DNA from: Riptortus pedestris
Taxonomy: Eukaryota > Arthropoda > Insecta > Hemiptera > Alydidae
Direction of reading: 5' to 3'
NCBI GenBank assembly: GCA_019009955.1
Contig: CM032233.1
Location: 130,081,501 to 130,145,500 of the forward strand
Length of the DNA stretch: 64,000 nt
In this document: piece by piece, positions 11,205 to 22,989 of the stretch
Layout of the letters: each line of letters starts with the position of its first letter
Position numbering within the stretch: position 1 is the stretch's first letter
Position numbers and translations under genes: made by a program
Notes under the pieces: model-generated
What the model was told of the DNA's origin: nothing
What the model saw: only the letters and a program-made list of their open reading frames with translations
Databases searched by the model: none

Positions 11205-11290
11205 CTTAATAACAATTTTATAGAGGTTTTCCCTCAGGTGATATGAGCTATTGAGGTTGTACTTATGTTGTGATTTTTGAAAAATATCTT
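11205..11290 (+). mobile_element. HINE-like 5'-end fragment
   Basis: Degenerate subterminal region with gagctattgaggttgtactt, as in the other plus-oriented copies. It stops at the CT tract. Confidence 0.55.
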
Positions 11291-11292
11291 CA

Positions 11293-11427
<135 letters not shown>

Positions 11428-11552
11428 ACTAAGGAAGATTTATTATTTTGTTGTTTGTGTAGTATTTACATCCATTGTGAATGTTTTACTTTCATTGTTT
11501 TTGACATATTGCATGTTACGTAAAGTTTTAACATATTTCTTGAATTTTGTAG

Positions 11553-11663
11553 ACCTTCATAGACATGGGTTTCACTGCCCCTGGCATATTGAGACCTGTT
11601 GCCCAATTTGTTTGCAATCACCAAGTTTCGCTTTGGTCACTAGATGCGGCCATTTATATTGTG
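11553..11663 (+). CDS. RING-finger protein (RNF170-like), first half of RING
   Basis: The exon follows a ttttgtag acceptor and ends before gtaagt. It encodes LHRHGFHCPWHIETCCPICL, QSPSFALVTRC and GHLYC, which are zinc ligands 1-6 of a C3HC4 RING. Joined to the next two exons it gives CPIC...CGHLYCGLC...CPLCRQKVEL, the arrangement and spacing of RNF170, an ER-membrane E3 ubiquitin ligase. RING domains recruit an E2 to transfer ubiquitin. The phases agree (2-nt start, 1-nt end completing GGC). Neither the N-terminal membrane segment nor the C-terminal membrane part of RNF170 was found, so this is a partial gene or a shortened paralogue. The name is by similarity I recognise, not from a search. 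Confidence 0.7.
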
Positions 11664-14337
11664 GTAAGTTTAATGCAGGTTTTTTTTATTTTTTATTAAT
11701 TTTAATAAAATTCTCTTTCAGATAAAATATTCACTTAACATACTTTAAATAAATTTTAGTTGTTTCTTTAGTTTCTTGAGTTATTCTTACATCTATTAGC
11801 ACTTGAAGATTTGAGAAATTAAAATTGTAGTATGGAAATAAATCTTGAAGCATTGGGCAAAAAATAAAACTTCTTCATTTATTGTAGTTTTTATTAAAAT
11901 ATCACCCTACCAAATTCATAGTTTGCCATGCCATCTCTTCATGGAACCTAAATTTTCTCTGTAATTATTGAAATGCTTTTTTAAAAACCCCAAAAATGAA
12001 GAATGTATATTCATAAATATTTCAGCAAAGTTAACCCTAATAAAAAATTCAAAAACAATTGTCAATTATAAAATAACATTATTCTCTAACACTTTGTAAA
12101 AGATTTACTGTGAAGGGTTTATTTACTTTCTCACACGAAGGAAATTATGTAATCTCAAAACATTTTGGTTATCAGACTCGTTTGAGCATAATGTCTGTAA
12201 GTATGTATATATGTTCATATCTGAAATGACTCAAAAACTAATTGCCTTAGAATGCTGATAATTCATATTTAGGATTGTTATAAACCTAGGTTCCCCTAGA
12301 TCTAGTTAGGCACCTTCCCTTTTGATCAAAATCAATTATGGATCAGGAATTGACCACGTGTTCCTGGTATTTCGCCAACTCCAGTTCTTGAATAATGAAG
12401 CCTATTATTGAAGACTGCTCAGTGTTATAAAGAAGATTATTTGACGTTATTATTTGATCCCCCCTCCCCCTTCTTTTGTGCTGTTTTTATAATGCTTTAA
12501 CCAATAACCACTTGATAAATTTGCTTTGACAACCCCCTCTCATTCATTTTATTTTACTTTTTTGTATAGCCAATATCCTGGTCTGTATCTTAATATTCTG
12601 GAGAAACATTAAAGTTGCAGATTGCATACTCAAACTAGCTGCCTATCATTGTTCAGTCTGCACAGGCTGCTGAAAGAATGATTCTCTAATGGTTTTGGCT
12701 ACTGGCGGAATCTTTGCCTTCATGTCAGCACAGTTCAGAAAGCAATGAAACACCATTGCATATACTTCTGGTTCCACAAATATTAAGGAGACCCCACTTC
12801 AGGAATAATCAGAAAACCTAGAATTTCTAACAGCCGTAATGACTCATTTTTACACAATTTCATACTTTGTTTAAATTAGATTCTAGCATCTTCTAAGTTG
12901 TATTTTATTATTTCTACAGTTATTGCCAATATCTTCAATGACGTTAGTGACTTATTTGCTAAATTTTCTTTAAAACATTTTACATGCAAATCTTTAGCAA
13001 ATTATATTTAGACTGAAATTAATTACATATGTTACTTAAAAATAAATAATTACAATAATAATATTAAAATAAAAGTAATAAGCTTCGACTTCTGGGTAAT
13101 GGTCAATTGTAGGGATGAACATCCTCCCTCCCAAGTAGCGAACTGATGGGTAATTACTTCTCAGCTGGAAGAATAGGTATTAGTCTTGTAGTGATCTTCT
13201 CATGATTCTGTAGGTTCTGGTCCTGATAAGAAATAATACAAAATGACACACCTTAAAAAGGGTAAAGAATAGCTCTTCAATTATAATAATAACAATTCAA
13301 TAGTGTTTACTCTCCTACATTTTTAAAATTATTTTGTAATTTCAGCAAGGCACTCAGCATCTTCAGAAATGATATCTTCACCACTAATATAGCACTATTA
13401 ATATCCTCAAATGAAATATAACATAATGGTAATTATTAGCACATTGTTATGTAATAAAATCTTTCCAGAGTTGTCAAAGTCCTTGAATCAAAAATAAGTT
13501 TTCGACGATCGGATTGTGTAGAACATGATTGCCCAGATTGGCTTCTTGTTGTTGAGCAGGTTTGACATAAACCTGAGGCATTTGTTTATTGTACCCTGGA
13601 AGAGAGAAGAATTGAAATATTGAACATTTGGCAGCCACTTTGGAAATGGAATTTTGCTAAGCTTACCATCACAATTTAGTAAAGTAGGCCAAATAGTATG
13701 CCTAAGGTATTTGCATAATGGATATAAGTGCTCATTTTTCTCAGTATCAAAAGCTACTAGCTGTCTTGATCTGATAGTCATTCTCCTTTCCTCAAAATAT
13801 ATAATCTTAATATGGTCTTACCAACATTTGGTGTGCATTAAATGGGCAGCACAAATCATCATAGGCCCTTTATTTGATAATATCTGACTTTTTTGGCTGA
13901 TAAAGCATGTCAATGATAATAAATTTCAAAAAAAAAAAACAGTTTTTTTTTGGTTTTAGTTTTTTATACATGTAATGCAATAATACTTTTACATTTATTT
14001 TTGTTAGTATCGTCAAGGTTCTATTTTAAAGATTTTTTTTTCTCTCATAATTACTCTTGTGCTTGAAGGATCTGACATACTAGAAAAAAATAATTTTCAA
14101 GAATGAGGTAATAGCCCTACCTCATTAGAATGGTAATCTAAAAAGTTTGTTTGTAGGCTTTGATGCTTTAAGAACTCTTCTTAATTATTACTATTTCATT
14201 AAAATTTAATTTCTTTAATCATAATCCAATTATGAACTGTTAAATAAGTTAAAAGAAAAGTGTTACTCTTGAAATTTATTATTTAATCCGTGTTCATTGA
14301 ATATAAACCATTTACCTAAAATATATCATTTTTTCAG
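11664..14337 (+). other. intron of the RING gene
   Basis: AT-rich sequence between matched donor (gtaagt) and acceptor (tttttcag). A minus-strand open frame at 13488-13781 (97 codons) matches nothing I recognise. No transposon ends are seen. Confidence 0.5.
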
Positions 14338-14417
14338 GCCTTTGTTTTAAATCATATTATTCTCTAGCTTGGAGAATTGGGACTACTGGTGTGGTGTGTC
14401 CTTTGTGCCGGCAGAAG
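14338..14417 (+). CDS. RING-finger protein, second half of RING
   Basis: An 80-nt exon encoding G-LCFKSYYSLAWRIGTTGVV and CPLCRQK. It supplies zinc ligands 6-8 (LC, then CPLC) with the Trp and the CPxCRQ ending seen in RNF170. It splices from tttttcag into a gtagtt donor at 14418. An alternative donor further 3' cannot be excluded, but this one leaves phase 0, which the next exon needs. Confidence 0.7.
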
Positions 14418-14939
14418 GTAGTTACAGTTTCATTGTTCTAGAACATTTTCTGTGTTAATCCTAATGGTATAGTGAAAAAATATTTATTTTATTTATATTT
14501 ATATTCACTTTTATATGGGCTATCCTAGGTCAAATAATGTGTATTGCACCATTTTTGAATATATCCTCTTTTCAAAACATTGGCAAATGTATAAAATATT
14601 TATAAAAATAAACGATCAAAAAATGTTGTCGACTCTGATGAATTTTTCAGATGTTGGTTATACATTAGTTCAAAGGGTATTTAATGTTTTTTAGAAGTTA
14701 TACAACTGTAAAGAGATGTATCATATGTATTGTGGTTTAAGTCAAGTTATTATTTATTCATTTTTCAAATATTCAGAAAACCTTATTCAGTTTTTTATAT
14801 ATCTTTGTTTTTTTAATATTGCAGAGTATTTTTTTTTAAATATTTAAGAATATTCTTAATTCCTTGTCCAATGGTGTTTCATCATTAAACATAATTTTTT
14901 TTTTTTTTGTATTCATAAAATATTCTCTATTGAGGTTGA

Positions 14940-15870
14940 ACTCATGATTCAATTTTTCATTGTGGCAACCTTCAAGAGTTGCCTCACTTCAGAGACGCCT
15001 AAAAATCTCTCATTCATGAGGAGTAATCTTTGTCAACACATGGAAAAATTTATTTTCTTAGTTTCGTGCCTCTCTGGTCCCACACATTCACTCCTTGCTA
15101 GCGTTCCCCTTACTGAAGCGAACTATGGGCAAGCATGGAGGGTTCTGACCGAGAAGTATGACGAAAAAATAAATCAAGTTACACTTGTTTAAAACGAATC
15201 CTCGATTTCAAACTGGTCACTAACCTAGTGTACACACAAAGGAAGAATAAATATCCTCCATCATCAAGTGTATTGATTCATTCAAACGTTTGAATGTTCC
15301 AAATGAAGGTGACTGTATATTACTCTAACTAGAGATGCCTAGATTCTTCTACCAGGCAGGCCTTTGAGAAGAAATATAACAATGTTGAGTTCCCACCTAT
15401 AAGAACTTGATCAATTTTATTAAAGTTGAGTGGAAATCTCTGGACGTTTCCTCTGCAGATTCGGATCAAAGCATGCTAGTTAAGGCTTCCACGCTTCAAG
15501 GTGTAGAACCATCCAGATCTCCCCATCTGAGGAACACCCTTCTAGCGGGGATCAAGTCGCCGGATAGGTCGACCATCTGTCGTAGTGCCCAGGGTTCTCA
15601 CAACAAAGCGAAAACTTGTAGGCCCAACAAATTGTGCCCCATTTGTCAGGCCTCACATATGATGTACATCTGCTCTATCTTTAAATAGCTTTCCGAAAAC
15701 CTCTTTCACCTGAATAACTGGTCTGGGTTCAATAATAGCTTATCCAGCAAGCACACAACAAACTCTTTCCCATGCATGAGTAGATGCATGACATGCAGCC
15801 TCCAGCACCACACATGGCTCCATCAGCCCCAGATATCTGTGTCCTCTACTCCAAGTAAAGGAAACCTTTT
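14940..15870 (+). mobile_element. BEL/Pao gag fragment inside the RING gene intron
   Basis: Open segments with stops between them. 14944-15192 has LLASVPLTEANYGQAWRVLT then EKYDE, typical of the BEL/Pao gag domain (DUF1759-like). 15407-15688 ends in CPICQASHMMYICSIFK, a zinc knuckle. A further frame near 15780-15830 gives CMTCSLQHHTWLH, the next knuckle of this family. No protease, RT or LTR is seen. It shares the gene's strand. Confidence 0.7.
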
Positions 15871-16102
15871 CCGTCAGTAGACAGTAAGAAATTTAGATAC
15901 TCTCCGTCTCATCTTTATATCTTGTTTGTAAATCAAATCTAATTCTTTCTCAGATGGATCCAGAGACTTTTTCAACTTCAAATGGTTTGTGTATTTTTGC
16001 ATGTATATTGAAGTACTGTATTTTTATTTTTTATTGTAATGGCTTGCAAAAAACTTTTTTTTTTTAAACACCTATGCATTTCTTTAACCAAAATTTTTTT
16101 AG

Positions 16103-16228
16103 GTGGAACTAGTGTTCCCCCATTTTACCCTAGCAGAAAGGAATTCAATTATTGGAGGTGTAATTGAACGGCATGAGATTACCTATTTTGCTATGCTTTA
16201 CAACCATATGATGAGTGATGTTCCTGGA
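16103..16228 (+). CDS. RING-finger protein, exon after the RING
   Basis: A 126-nt exon (42 codons, phase 0 in and out) between ttttttag and gtaagt. It encodes VELVFPHFTLAERNSIIGGV then IERHEITYFAMLYNHMMSDVPG. The pattern CRQKVEL...YN...S..P parallels the segment after the RING in RNF170 (an acidic stretch, then YNRRFS). No downstream exon with the expected membrane segments was found, although the phase-0 end requires one. Confidence 0.65.
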
Positions 16229-17214
16229 GTAAGTATTTTTTTTTTATTCACTTTAAACAATAATAATGATAAATAAATTATAATTACATTAATAATATAA
16301 TAATTATAATGTAAAACACACACATACACCATGTATGGTTGGCTATATATATGATTAATTGAGGCTCCCTTTTCATCTTATTTTATTTCTAAGTTAATAT
16401 GTTTTAATCCATACGTAATTATTATTTTTATTGTGTGTTGCTTGCTTAGAGATTCTATTTAATTCGTTTGTGGGATAAGACAATACATATTTTTTCACAC
16501 TAATCTGAAATGAAGAATTTTTGGAAATATGTGTTTTCAGATACTCATACTTCAACCTAAGCATTAAGTAAGTTTTAAGTATGGGAAGTGGTTGGGCATA
16601 TAATTGATTTTATGTAAAATCAAGTAATCGAGGTCTATAATGCGTTTCAGTGAAAAAACTGAAAAATTTTATATTAGTAGTGCCCATGATATCTTACTGT
16701 GGCAAAAATAGGTGTATTCATATTTTTTATCGTAAAACTCAGCCAGGTTATATACTACACATTCACCTTACACTCAGTAGCAAAGCCATTGGAACTCCAA
16801 AGTATACCACACTTAATGCAAGTTCTTTCTTTATTCCCTGTTTGGGGGCTGACAAAGCATGGTAGTTCAAACCACTTTTTGCTCTATGGAAGTGCACATG
16901 TTAATGACGGAGCTGTATCTATATAATTACAATACACTTCATATCTTTGGTTAATGACATTATTCTGAGCCATATGAGCATTGAGAAATTATTAATTCCT
17001 CCAAAGTCAACAAACATTGGTTGCTAGTAAAATTGACAATCAGTGGTATTACTTGCAGAACGAAGATTTGTAATGATGCTTAGTTGGCTTCAAAACAATG
17101 ATCTTCTCTTGTGCAGCTTCAATACAGCTTGCTTGAAGAGAATTATACAAGTATTTTAGCTCTCTAGAACTATCTTCATTTATATTAGTGATATTTTTTT
17201 TAAATACATATTTT
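16229..17214. other. probable intron, no recognised feature
   Basis: AT-rich sequence with short open frames (16650-16926) that match nothing I recognise. Confidence 0.4.
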
Positions 17215-18129
17215 TAGCAGATTTCCCTTAAGGGAAATTAGTTATTGAGGTCGTACTCATGGCGCAATTTCAAAATTTTTCTTCAAATGTCCATCGATTC
17301 TACCTAGTAGATGAAAAAAATGGGGTCCATTCAAAACTGTATATATATATTTGTCTGTTACCGCTCTAGCAGTCGCATTTTTTTTTTATCGTTACCAAAC
17401 TCGATATTTAGTTGTTTTATACAAAAATAAAGATCAGGTTCATTAACGGCTGAAATCGGACCAAGGGGAGAGGGAGTTTAGAGGTGGAGAATTTTGAAAA
17501 CTCAAAATATCACTGTTACTATAAGTCGGATTGAAAAAGTGTGTAGGATGAATCTTATTGAAAATTAAATGTACTATAAATATTATTACGTACATTTATT
17601 CCCTATCTTTAATATTTACCAAGCATTCTTCAGTTTCCAGCCTTCAGTAAACCCCCACTTCTACTCATGTTACATAAGCAATACTCTGTTATATAATGAA
17701 CCAATTTATTCGAATCTGAAATACCTAATATTGTTTTCCAGAGACCTTTATTATGCGAGGTAGATGTAAATATGTTCTTGTGACCTCCCCCATCTTAAAT
17801 TCTTGGAATACTAAAATTTGATTGATTGAGATAAAAATTATTCTGGTTCATTATAAATTACAGTACTAGGTATAGCATATAGTTTTCAATAAAATGAATA
17901 TGTTATATTCTGATATGTTTCAGTTATTGTTTTTCTTCCCGGTGAGCCATTGGCCGACCTGTTTACATTTGAGACACTTCCCGCCGGCAGAGGAAAGATT
18001 TCTTATTACCGTTTGTATTTATTCACTTAATATTCACAGTGGTGTTGTGTTAGCAGCATGTAGGTTTATCTATTATTAATCTTCATGAGGGAAATCTGCT
18101 TAGTTTACGCAGCCCCTGTGTGACGGACA
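17215..18129 (+). mobile_element. HINE-like element, full length
   Basis: Begins tagcagatttcccttaaggg and ends with gggaaatctgct (18089-18100), an acgcag/ctgtgt hairpin and gacggac. The 12-bp ends AGCAGATTTCCC and GGGAAATCTGCT are exact inverted repeats. A 20-bp palindrome, GATTTCCCTTAAGGGAAATT (one mismatch), follows the 5' end. A short AT run (about 17340-17350) sits where other copies carry long AT tracts. There is no coding capacity. Confidence 0.7.
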
Positions 18130-18185
18130 TTTTTAATCTTTTACTTAACTTAATCTTTAATTTGTATAGTTTGCAACAATTTCTA

Positions 18186-18560
18186 TAATCTTTTGATTTG
18201 TGAAACTTTTTTTATTATACTGTTGAATTGATGTTTAAAAATTTCATTTTAAAAATGGAATTAAAGGTGAAAAAATGTACTAGGAATTGTGCCATATAGA
18301 GAACTGTAAGTAATTTAAAAATGGGATTATTATTTTTCTTTATTATATTTTCTTCTGGCCATTCTCATGTATATACACATGAGAATGGCCAGAAGAAAAT
18401 ATAATAAAGAAAAATAATAATCCCATTTTTAAATTACTTACAGTTCTCTATATGGCACAATTCCTAGTACATTTTTCACCTTTAATTCCATTTTTAAAAT
18501 GAAATTTTTAAACATCAATTAAACAGTATAATACAAAAAGTTTCACAAATCAAAAGATTA
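18186..18560. repeat. near-perfect inverted repeat, arms about 185 bp
   Basis: The arms 18186-18370 and 18377-18560 are reverse complements with only a few mismatches, around a 6-nt loop (atatac). The right arm is continuous with the Gypsy LTR on its right, so the left arm looks like an inverted copy of the LTR end. Transcription through it would give a long hairpin RNA. Confidence 0.93.
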
Positions 18561-19074
18561 AAGTTAAAAAATTAAACACACACAAGTTTCACAGTTTTTA
18601 TCACTGCACAATTTATTTAACACAATACACTTGGTTAACTATTCTTAATTACTACTCACAGTATGCACCGATAGCGTCACTGTTCTTCAGATTACACAGT
18701 CCAATAATTCACTCGCGATCAATGAACTTCACAAAAGACGGCATTTCACTGTCTTTTACAGTCACGGCACTATAATGTTACAGTCACGGCACAACACTGT
18801 TCTTCTTATAAAAAAAAAACACTTTACCGCACTGCACTCAGTCGCACTGATGTAACCATCAAGACAGCTGACAATAAAACTGACTAGCTCGCGGCTGGTC
18901 TGTTCTTTATATAGCTCGTCGGCAAACATTAAAGGGGAATTGGCTGGACCCTTCAACGTCTGGACTGGAAGGGACTAGTACGGGCTAGACCATTAGCGGC
19001 ACCCCTTTGATTTCCACACTCCCCAAACACGTGAACATCTCTGTCCAATTCTTCCAAGTATTTAATTTTCCCAA
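18377..19074 (-). mobile_element. Gypsy 3' LTR
   Basis: On the minus strand the LTR starts tgttgggaaaattaaatact at 19074. It contains a TATA box (ctatataaag, near 18912) followed by agttttattgtcagct. The 5' 150 bp is repeated at 20905-21046. Its far end is not certain, because it runs into the large inverted repeat. A Gypsy-type purine stretch (aggcggcag) precedes it at about 19075-19083. Confidence 0.75.
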
Positions 19075-20904
19075 CACTGCCGCCTACTTAAGCCTTTTCG
19101 TCCCGAATAGGCTGAATATTGCCGTTGAACAAAGCAATTCGAGGCTTCTCTTTAAGGGAGATATGTCAACGAATTAATAACTGTGGTCTTAGTGGACTGT
19201 ATAAAGAAAAGACTGATAGTAACCAAAGGATAACATGATGTATTTATATTTACAACTGAATTGCCTGAAGGGCCACGGTGAATATTAATGTCTAGAAAAT
19301 CAGCTGCATTTTGCAAATGGCCGATGATGACTGAGCTTGATGTTCGTTTATTCTTTGTCTTCTGGATATAATGTTATAAAAAATGAGGTTCCTCATGTCT
19401 TGCCACTCCCGCTGCTATCTCGTCCTGCCACACCCAGCTACTTTGTGGCTTTTCTACTCCAAGTCGAGTATTATCCTGGGTACGTGTCGCCATTTTCTTC
19501 CAGACTATCACGTGGCCAAGGATGTAGTCAGCGAGGCACGGGTTGCTAGGCAACGGCGTCAGGATGGCCAGCTGGACAAGAACTGTGACGTCATTTTTTT
19601 CTTTAGCATAAGTGCCGTAAACAGCCGTTGCCATACTTGGCTAGTCGCTCTAGGTGTACCACTTTCATTTTAGACCTCGGATTGTGGTATCTCTGTATCC
19701 TGGAGACAACGTCGTTCAATCTCTTGATCACCTTGTAAGGTCCCTCCCAGTGCGTTTGCAATTTAGGGGATATCCCTTTCTTACGTTGTTGGTTGAATAG
19801 TAGAACCATTTGTCCTTCAGTGAATCCCTCCGTATTTGCTGCTCGATCATACCTGGCTTTCATCTTATCACCTGTCATTTTAATACGGTTGCGTACAAAC
19901 TCATGGAGCTCATGCAGGTCTTCCTGTGCCTGGGGAGTATTTCCATTGTCTTCGCAGGACGATCCGGGTTTGGCCCCAAATTCCAAATCCGCTGGCAGTC
20001 TTAATTCTGCTCCAAATAAGATTTTCGCCGGAGTACGTGAGGTGGAATCATGGACGGCCGACCGGTAAGCCAGTAGTAATTTTGGTATGTGCACATCCCA
20101 ATTCCTTTGGTGTGTGCTAACCACTTTTCTGAGATATTCCTCCAGTGTCCGATTAAATCTTTCAACTATGCCATCAGACTGTGGATGAAGCGGTGTCGTT
20201 CTTGTCTTTTTGATGCCATACAATTCACACATTTCCTTGAATATGGCCGATTCGAAATTTCGCCCCTAGTCCGAATGGAGTTCTATATGTGGAACTCCGT
20301 ATCGGCACATCCAATTATTTACAAAGGCATCTACAACCGTTTTGGACTCCTGGTTTGGAATGGCATACACTTCGGGCCATTTACTGAAATAATCCATTAC
20401 AACTAGGACATACCGGTTTCCAGCCTCACTGACAGGGAATGGACCAGCAACGTCGATGGCTATCCGCTCGAAAGGGGCACCTGCGTTGTACAGCTGAAGT
20501 TTGCCACGACTTCTTCTCCTTGGACCCTTGGCTGCAATGCACTGTTCGCAATTGGCTATCCAATCTTCTTTTATCTTTTCCAGGGTTTTTGTAATGCCCA
20601 GATGGCCGCCGCTGGAACCATTATGGAACTGCTTCAATACCTCTTTTATCTTGGAAGTGGGCACGACAATTAGGTCGGTTGTGGTTTTGCCATCTGTACT
20701 CTCCCAAGATCGATATAAGCAGTCCTCTACCAGTTTTAGGCTATTCCACTGGACCCAGTATGATTTCGCAAGTGGGCTTTCAGCCGATGTCTCATCACGG
20801 GTCGGTTTTCTGTTGCCCTCCTTAGCCGATATAATCTTCGCCAGAATCGGGTCATCTTTCTGAGCCTTCGACCAGTCCTCGCCAATACGGGTAAGTAGCC
20901 AATA
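19075..20904 (-). mobile_element. Gypsy internal region, deleted to the pol 3' end
   Basis: Minus strand. Only the RNase H-integrase connector (IGEDWSKAQKDDPILAKI) and the integrase remain between the LTR copies; gag, protease and most of RT/RNase H are gone. At about 20905 the 5' LTR is joined directly to pol, which marks an internal deletion. Confidence 0.8.
19603..20664 (-). pseudogene. Gypsy integrase interrupted by one TAG
   Basis: Integrase inserts retroelement cDNA. The first open part (20664-20266) has half of the HHCC zinc domain (GGHLGITKT...NCEQC, with a short deletion between the His and Cys pairs) and IAIDVAGPFPVSEAG with catalytic Asp 1. It stops at TAG directly after HSD (Asp 2). 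The same frame continues with GRNFESAIFKEM and CELYGIKKTRTTPLHPQSDG, then IVERFNR with the Glu, 35 residues after Asp 2 (D,D35E). The C-terminal part has the KMKARYDRAA and WEGPYKVIKRLND signatures. A single CAG-to-TAG change would explain the stop. This resembles arthropod 412/Mdg-type Gypsy integrases. Confidence 0.88.
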
Positions 20905-21046
20905 GGGGCATTGGCTGGACCCTTCGACGTCTGTACTGGAAGTGACTAGTACGGGCTAGACCATTCGCGACACCCCTTTGATCTCCACACTCCCCAAACA
21001 CCTGAACATCTCTGTCCAATTATTCCAAGTATTTAATTTTCGCAAC
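20905..21046 (-). mobile_element. Gypsy 5' LTR, truncated
   Basis: About 90% identical to the first 150 bp of the left LTR (tgttgcgaaaattaaatact at 21046, gggctagaccatt in the middle). It is cut at 20905 where it fuses with pol. Confidence 0.8.
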
Positions 21047-21103
21047 AATATTGTACCTTAAAATATATATTTAGTAATAAATCAGGATTTGTAATTTAAA
21101 AAG

Positions 21104-21579
21104 AAGTCCGTCACGCAGGAGTTGCGTTAACTAAGCAGGTGTCCCACGTGCGCAACGTATTTGCATTTATCTCAAAACTTAAAATTTCAATGAGAACAAT
21201 ATTGAGTATTTGAGCTTCAAATAATATGCTTCATAACAAAATAGAATATTGTTAATATGATGAGTAGGAGTGGGGGTTTACTAAGGACCGGAAACTAAAA
21301 AATGCAAATATCTCTGTTAATAATGAAGATAGTGAAAAAATGTACACAACAACATTTATAGAACATTATATTTGCAATAAGATTGGTTATATACTATTTT
21401 TCGATCCGACGCATAATAACGAAGATATTAAGAATTTTCGAAATTCAGACCCTCTAAACCCCCCTACTACTAGTCGGATTTCAGCTGTTAACGAACTTGA
21501 TCTTTCTTTTTGTATAATACGATTATATATCAAGTTTGGTAACGATAAGACAAAAATTGCGATCGCTAGAGCAGTAACA

Positions 21580-21632
<53 letters not shown>
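21104..21632 (-). mobile_element. HINE-like element, reverse orientation, 5' half missing
   Basis: Starts aagtccgtcacgcaggagtt and runs through the conserved ttcgatccgacg region to an AT tract at about 21582-21631, where it breaks off. Confidence 0.7.
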
Positions 21633-21693
21633 TATCAAATTGGTATATTTGGAATATTTAATAAATATTATTTATTATATAATTTTTAGCCCA

Positions 21694-22130
21694 AGGGCAA
21701 TTGTTTATATGCCTAGATATTGTTTATATGCCTAGATATTGTTTATTTGCCTTGATATTGTTTATATGGCTAGATATCGTTTATTTGCCTAGATATTGTT
21801 TATATACCTAGATATTGTTTATATGCCTAGATATTGTTTATATGCCTAGATATTGTTTATTTGCCTATATATTGTTTATATGCCTAGATATTGTTTATAT
21901 GCCTAGATATTGTTTATATGCCTAGATATTGTTTATATGCCTAGATATTGTTTATTTGCCTAGGTATTGTTTATATGCCTAGATATCGTTTATTTGCCTA
22001 GATATTGTTTATATGCCTAGATATTGTTTATATGCCTAGATATTGTTTATTTACCTAGATATTGTTTATATGCCTAGATATTGTTTATATGCCTAGATAT
22101 TGTTTATATGCCTAGATATTGTTTATAGTT
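21694..22130. repeat. 19-bp minisatellite, about 22 units
   Basis: Unit ttgtttatatgcctagata repeated with a few point variants (ttgtttatttgcctagata, tagatatcg). No interspersed spacers. Confidence 0.95.
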
Positions 22131-22989
22131 GTATGTCTTTTTTAAATACCATGTTATATCATGAATTGTATAAATACACGTTGTTTATTTGTTTTGTTTA
22201 ATTAATTATTTCAATTGAATGATTTACCCGGCCGGGAAATGATCCTTTATACTTAATTTATGATCTCTCACATTTACTTTTATGCTCCTTTTAATATACT
22301 GAGTAAGTCTGCCTTCTCCTGCTCTGTGGTGTACTCAAATTTAATTGTAGCTTATGAAAATTTAAAAGAAGTTGTTGAAATAAACTTCCAAAGTTAGTTA
22401 GAGAATTGGTATTTAAAAATAAAATTGACTTTCAAAAATATGTAGAAATGATCACCTATATTATCTTTTCTATTGGTTATGAGTTTAATTATATTTGTAT
22501 CATCTTTATAGATTTTGTATATATTCTGTATTTACTTAGTCATTTATGTTCATTTAGAGTAAAAATCTAATTTACCAGGAGCCATCTTTATAAGAAAGTT
22601 TAAATATCTTTTATTCTCTCTTTTAAATCAATAAATTTTCTTCTTTGCATAACAATGGGGACAAAGAAGTAAGTGGTTATAAAGGGAGACAGGTCCTTGC
22701 TCTAGCTGGTCTACAGACCAAAATCCATTTTCTTTAGATTGCTATTGCAGCTTTCAGGAATTAATGCTGGCTCGGTTAATTGTAAAAAAATAATCATTCC
22801 AAAAATATCTGTTGTTGGTACCGGAATCTACTTGTATGGAGACGTCTGCAATATTCTGTGATTGAAAATATCCTGAATGTGACTTACTTTGAAGACTTAA
22901 GCCACCCTCATAGTTTTTACTCTAAACCTGTCTGCTTGATGTATAAAACAAATCTTTATTTCTTAATGTTATTTATGAATGTGTGATAT
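22131..22989. other. no recognised feature
   Basis: AT-rich single-copy-looking sequence. No exon with matched splice sites or homology could be supported. Confidence 0.4.

Noticed and set aside
12550..12750. Extra exon of the RING gene
   Set aside because: A short open stretch is readable, but it lies between two exons already joined in phase and has no good acceptor/donor pair.
21340..21735. Tyr-Ile repeat frames here and at 41548-41877, 42463-42699 and 47720-47902
   Set aside because: AT dinucleotide tracts inside HINE copies.
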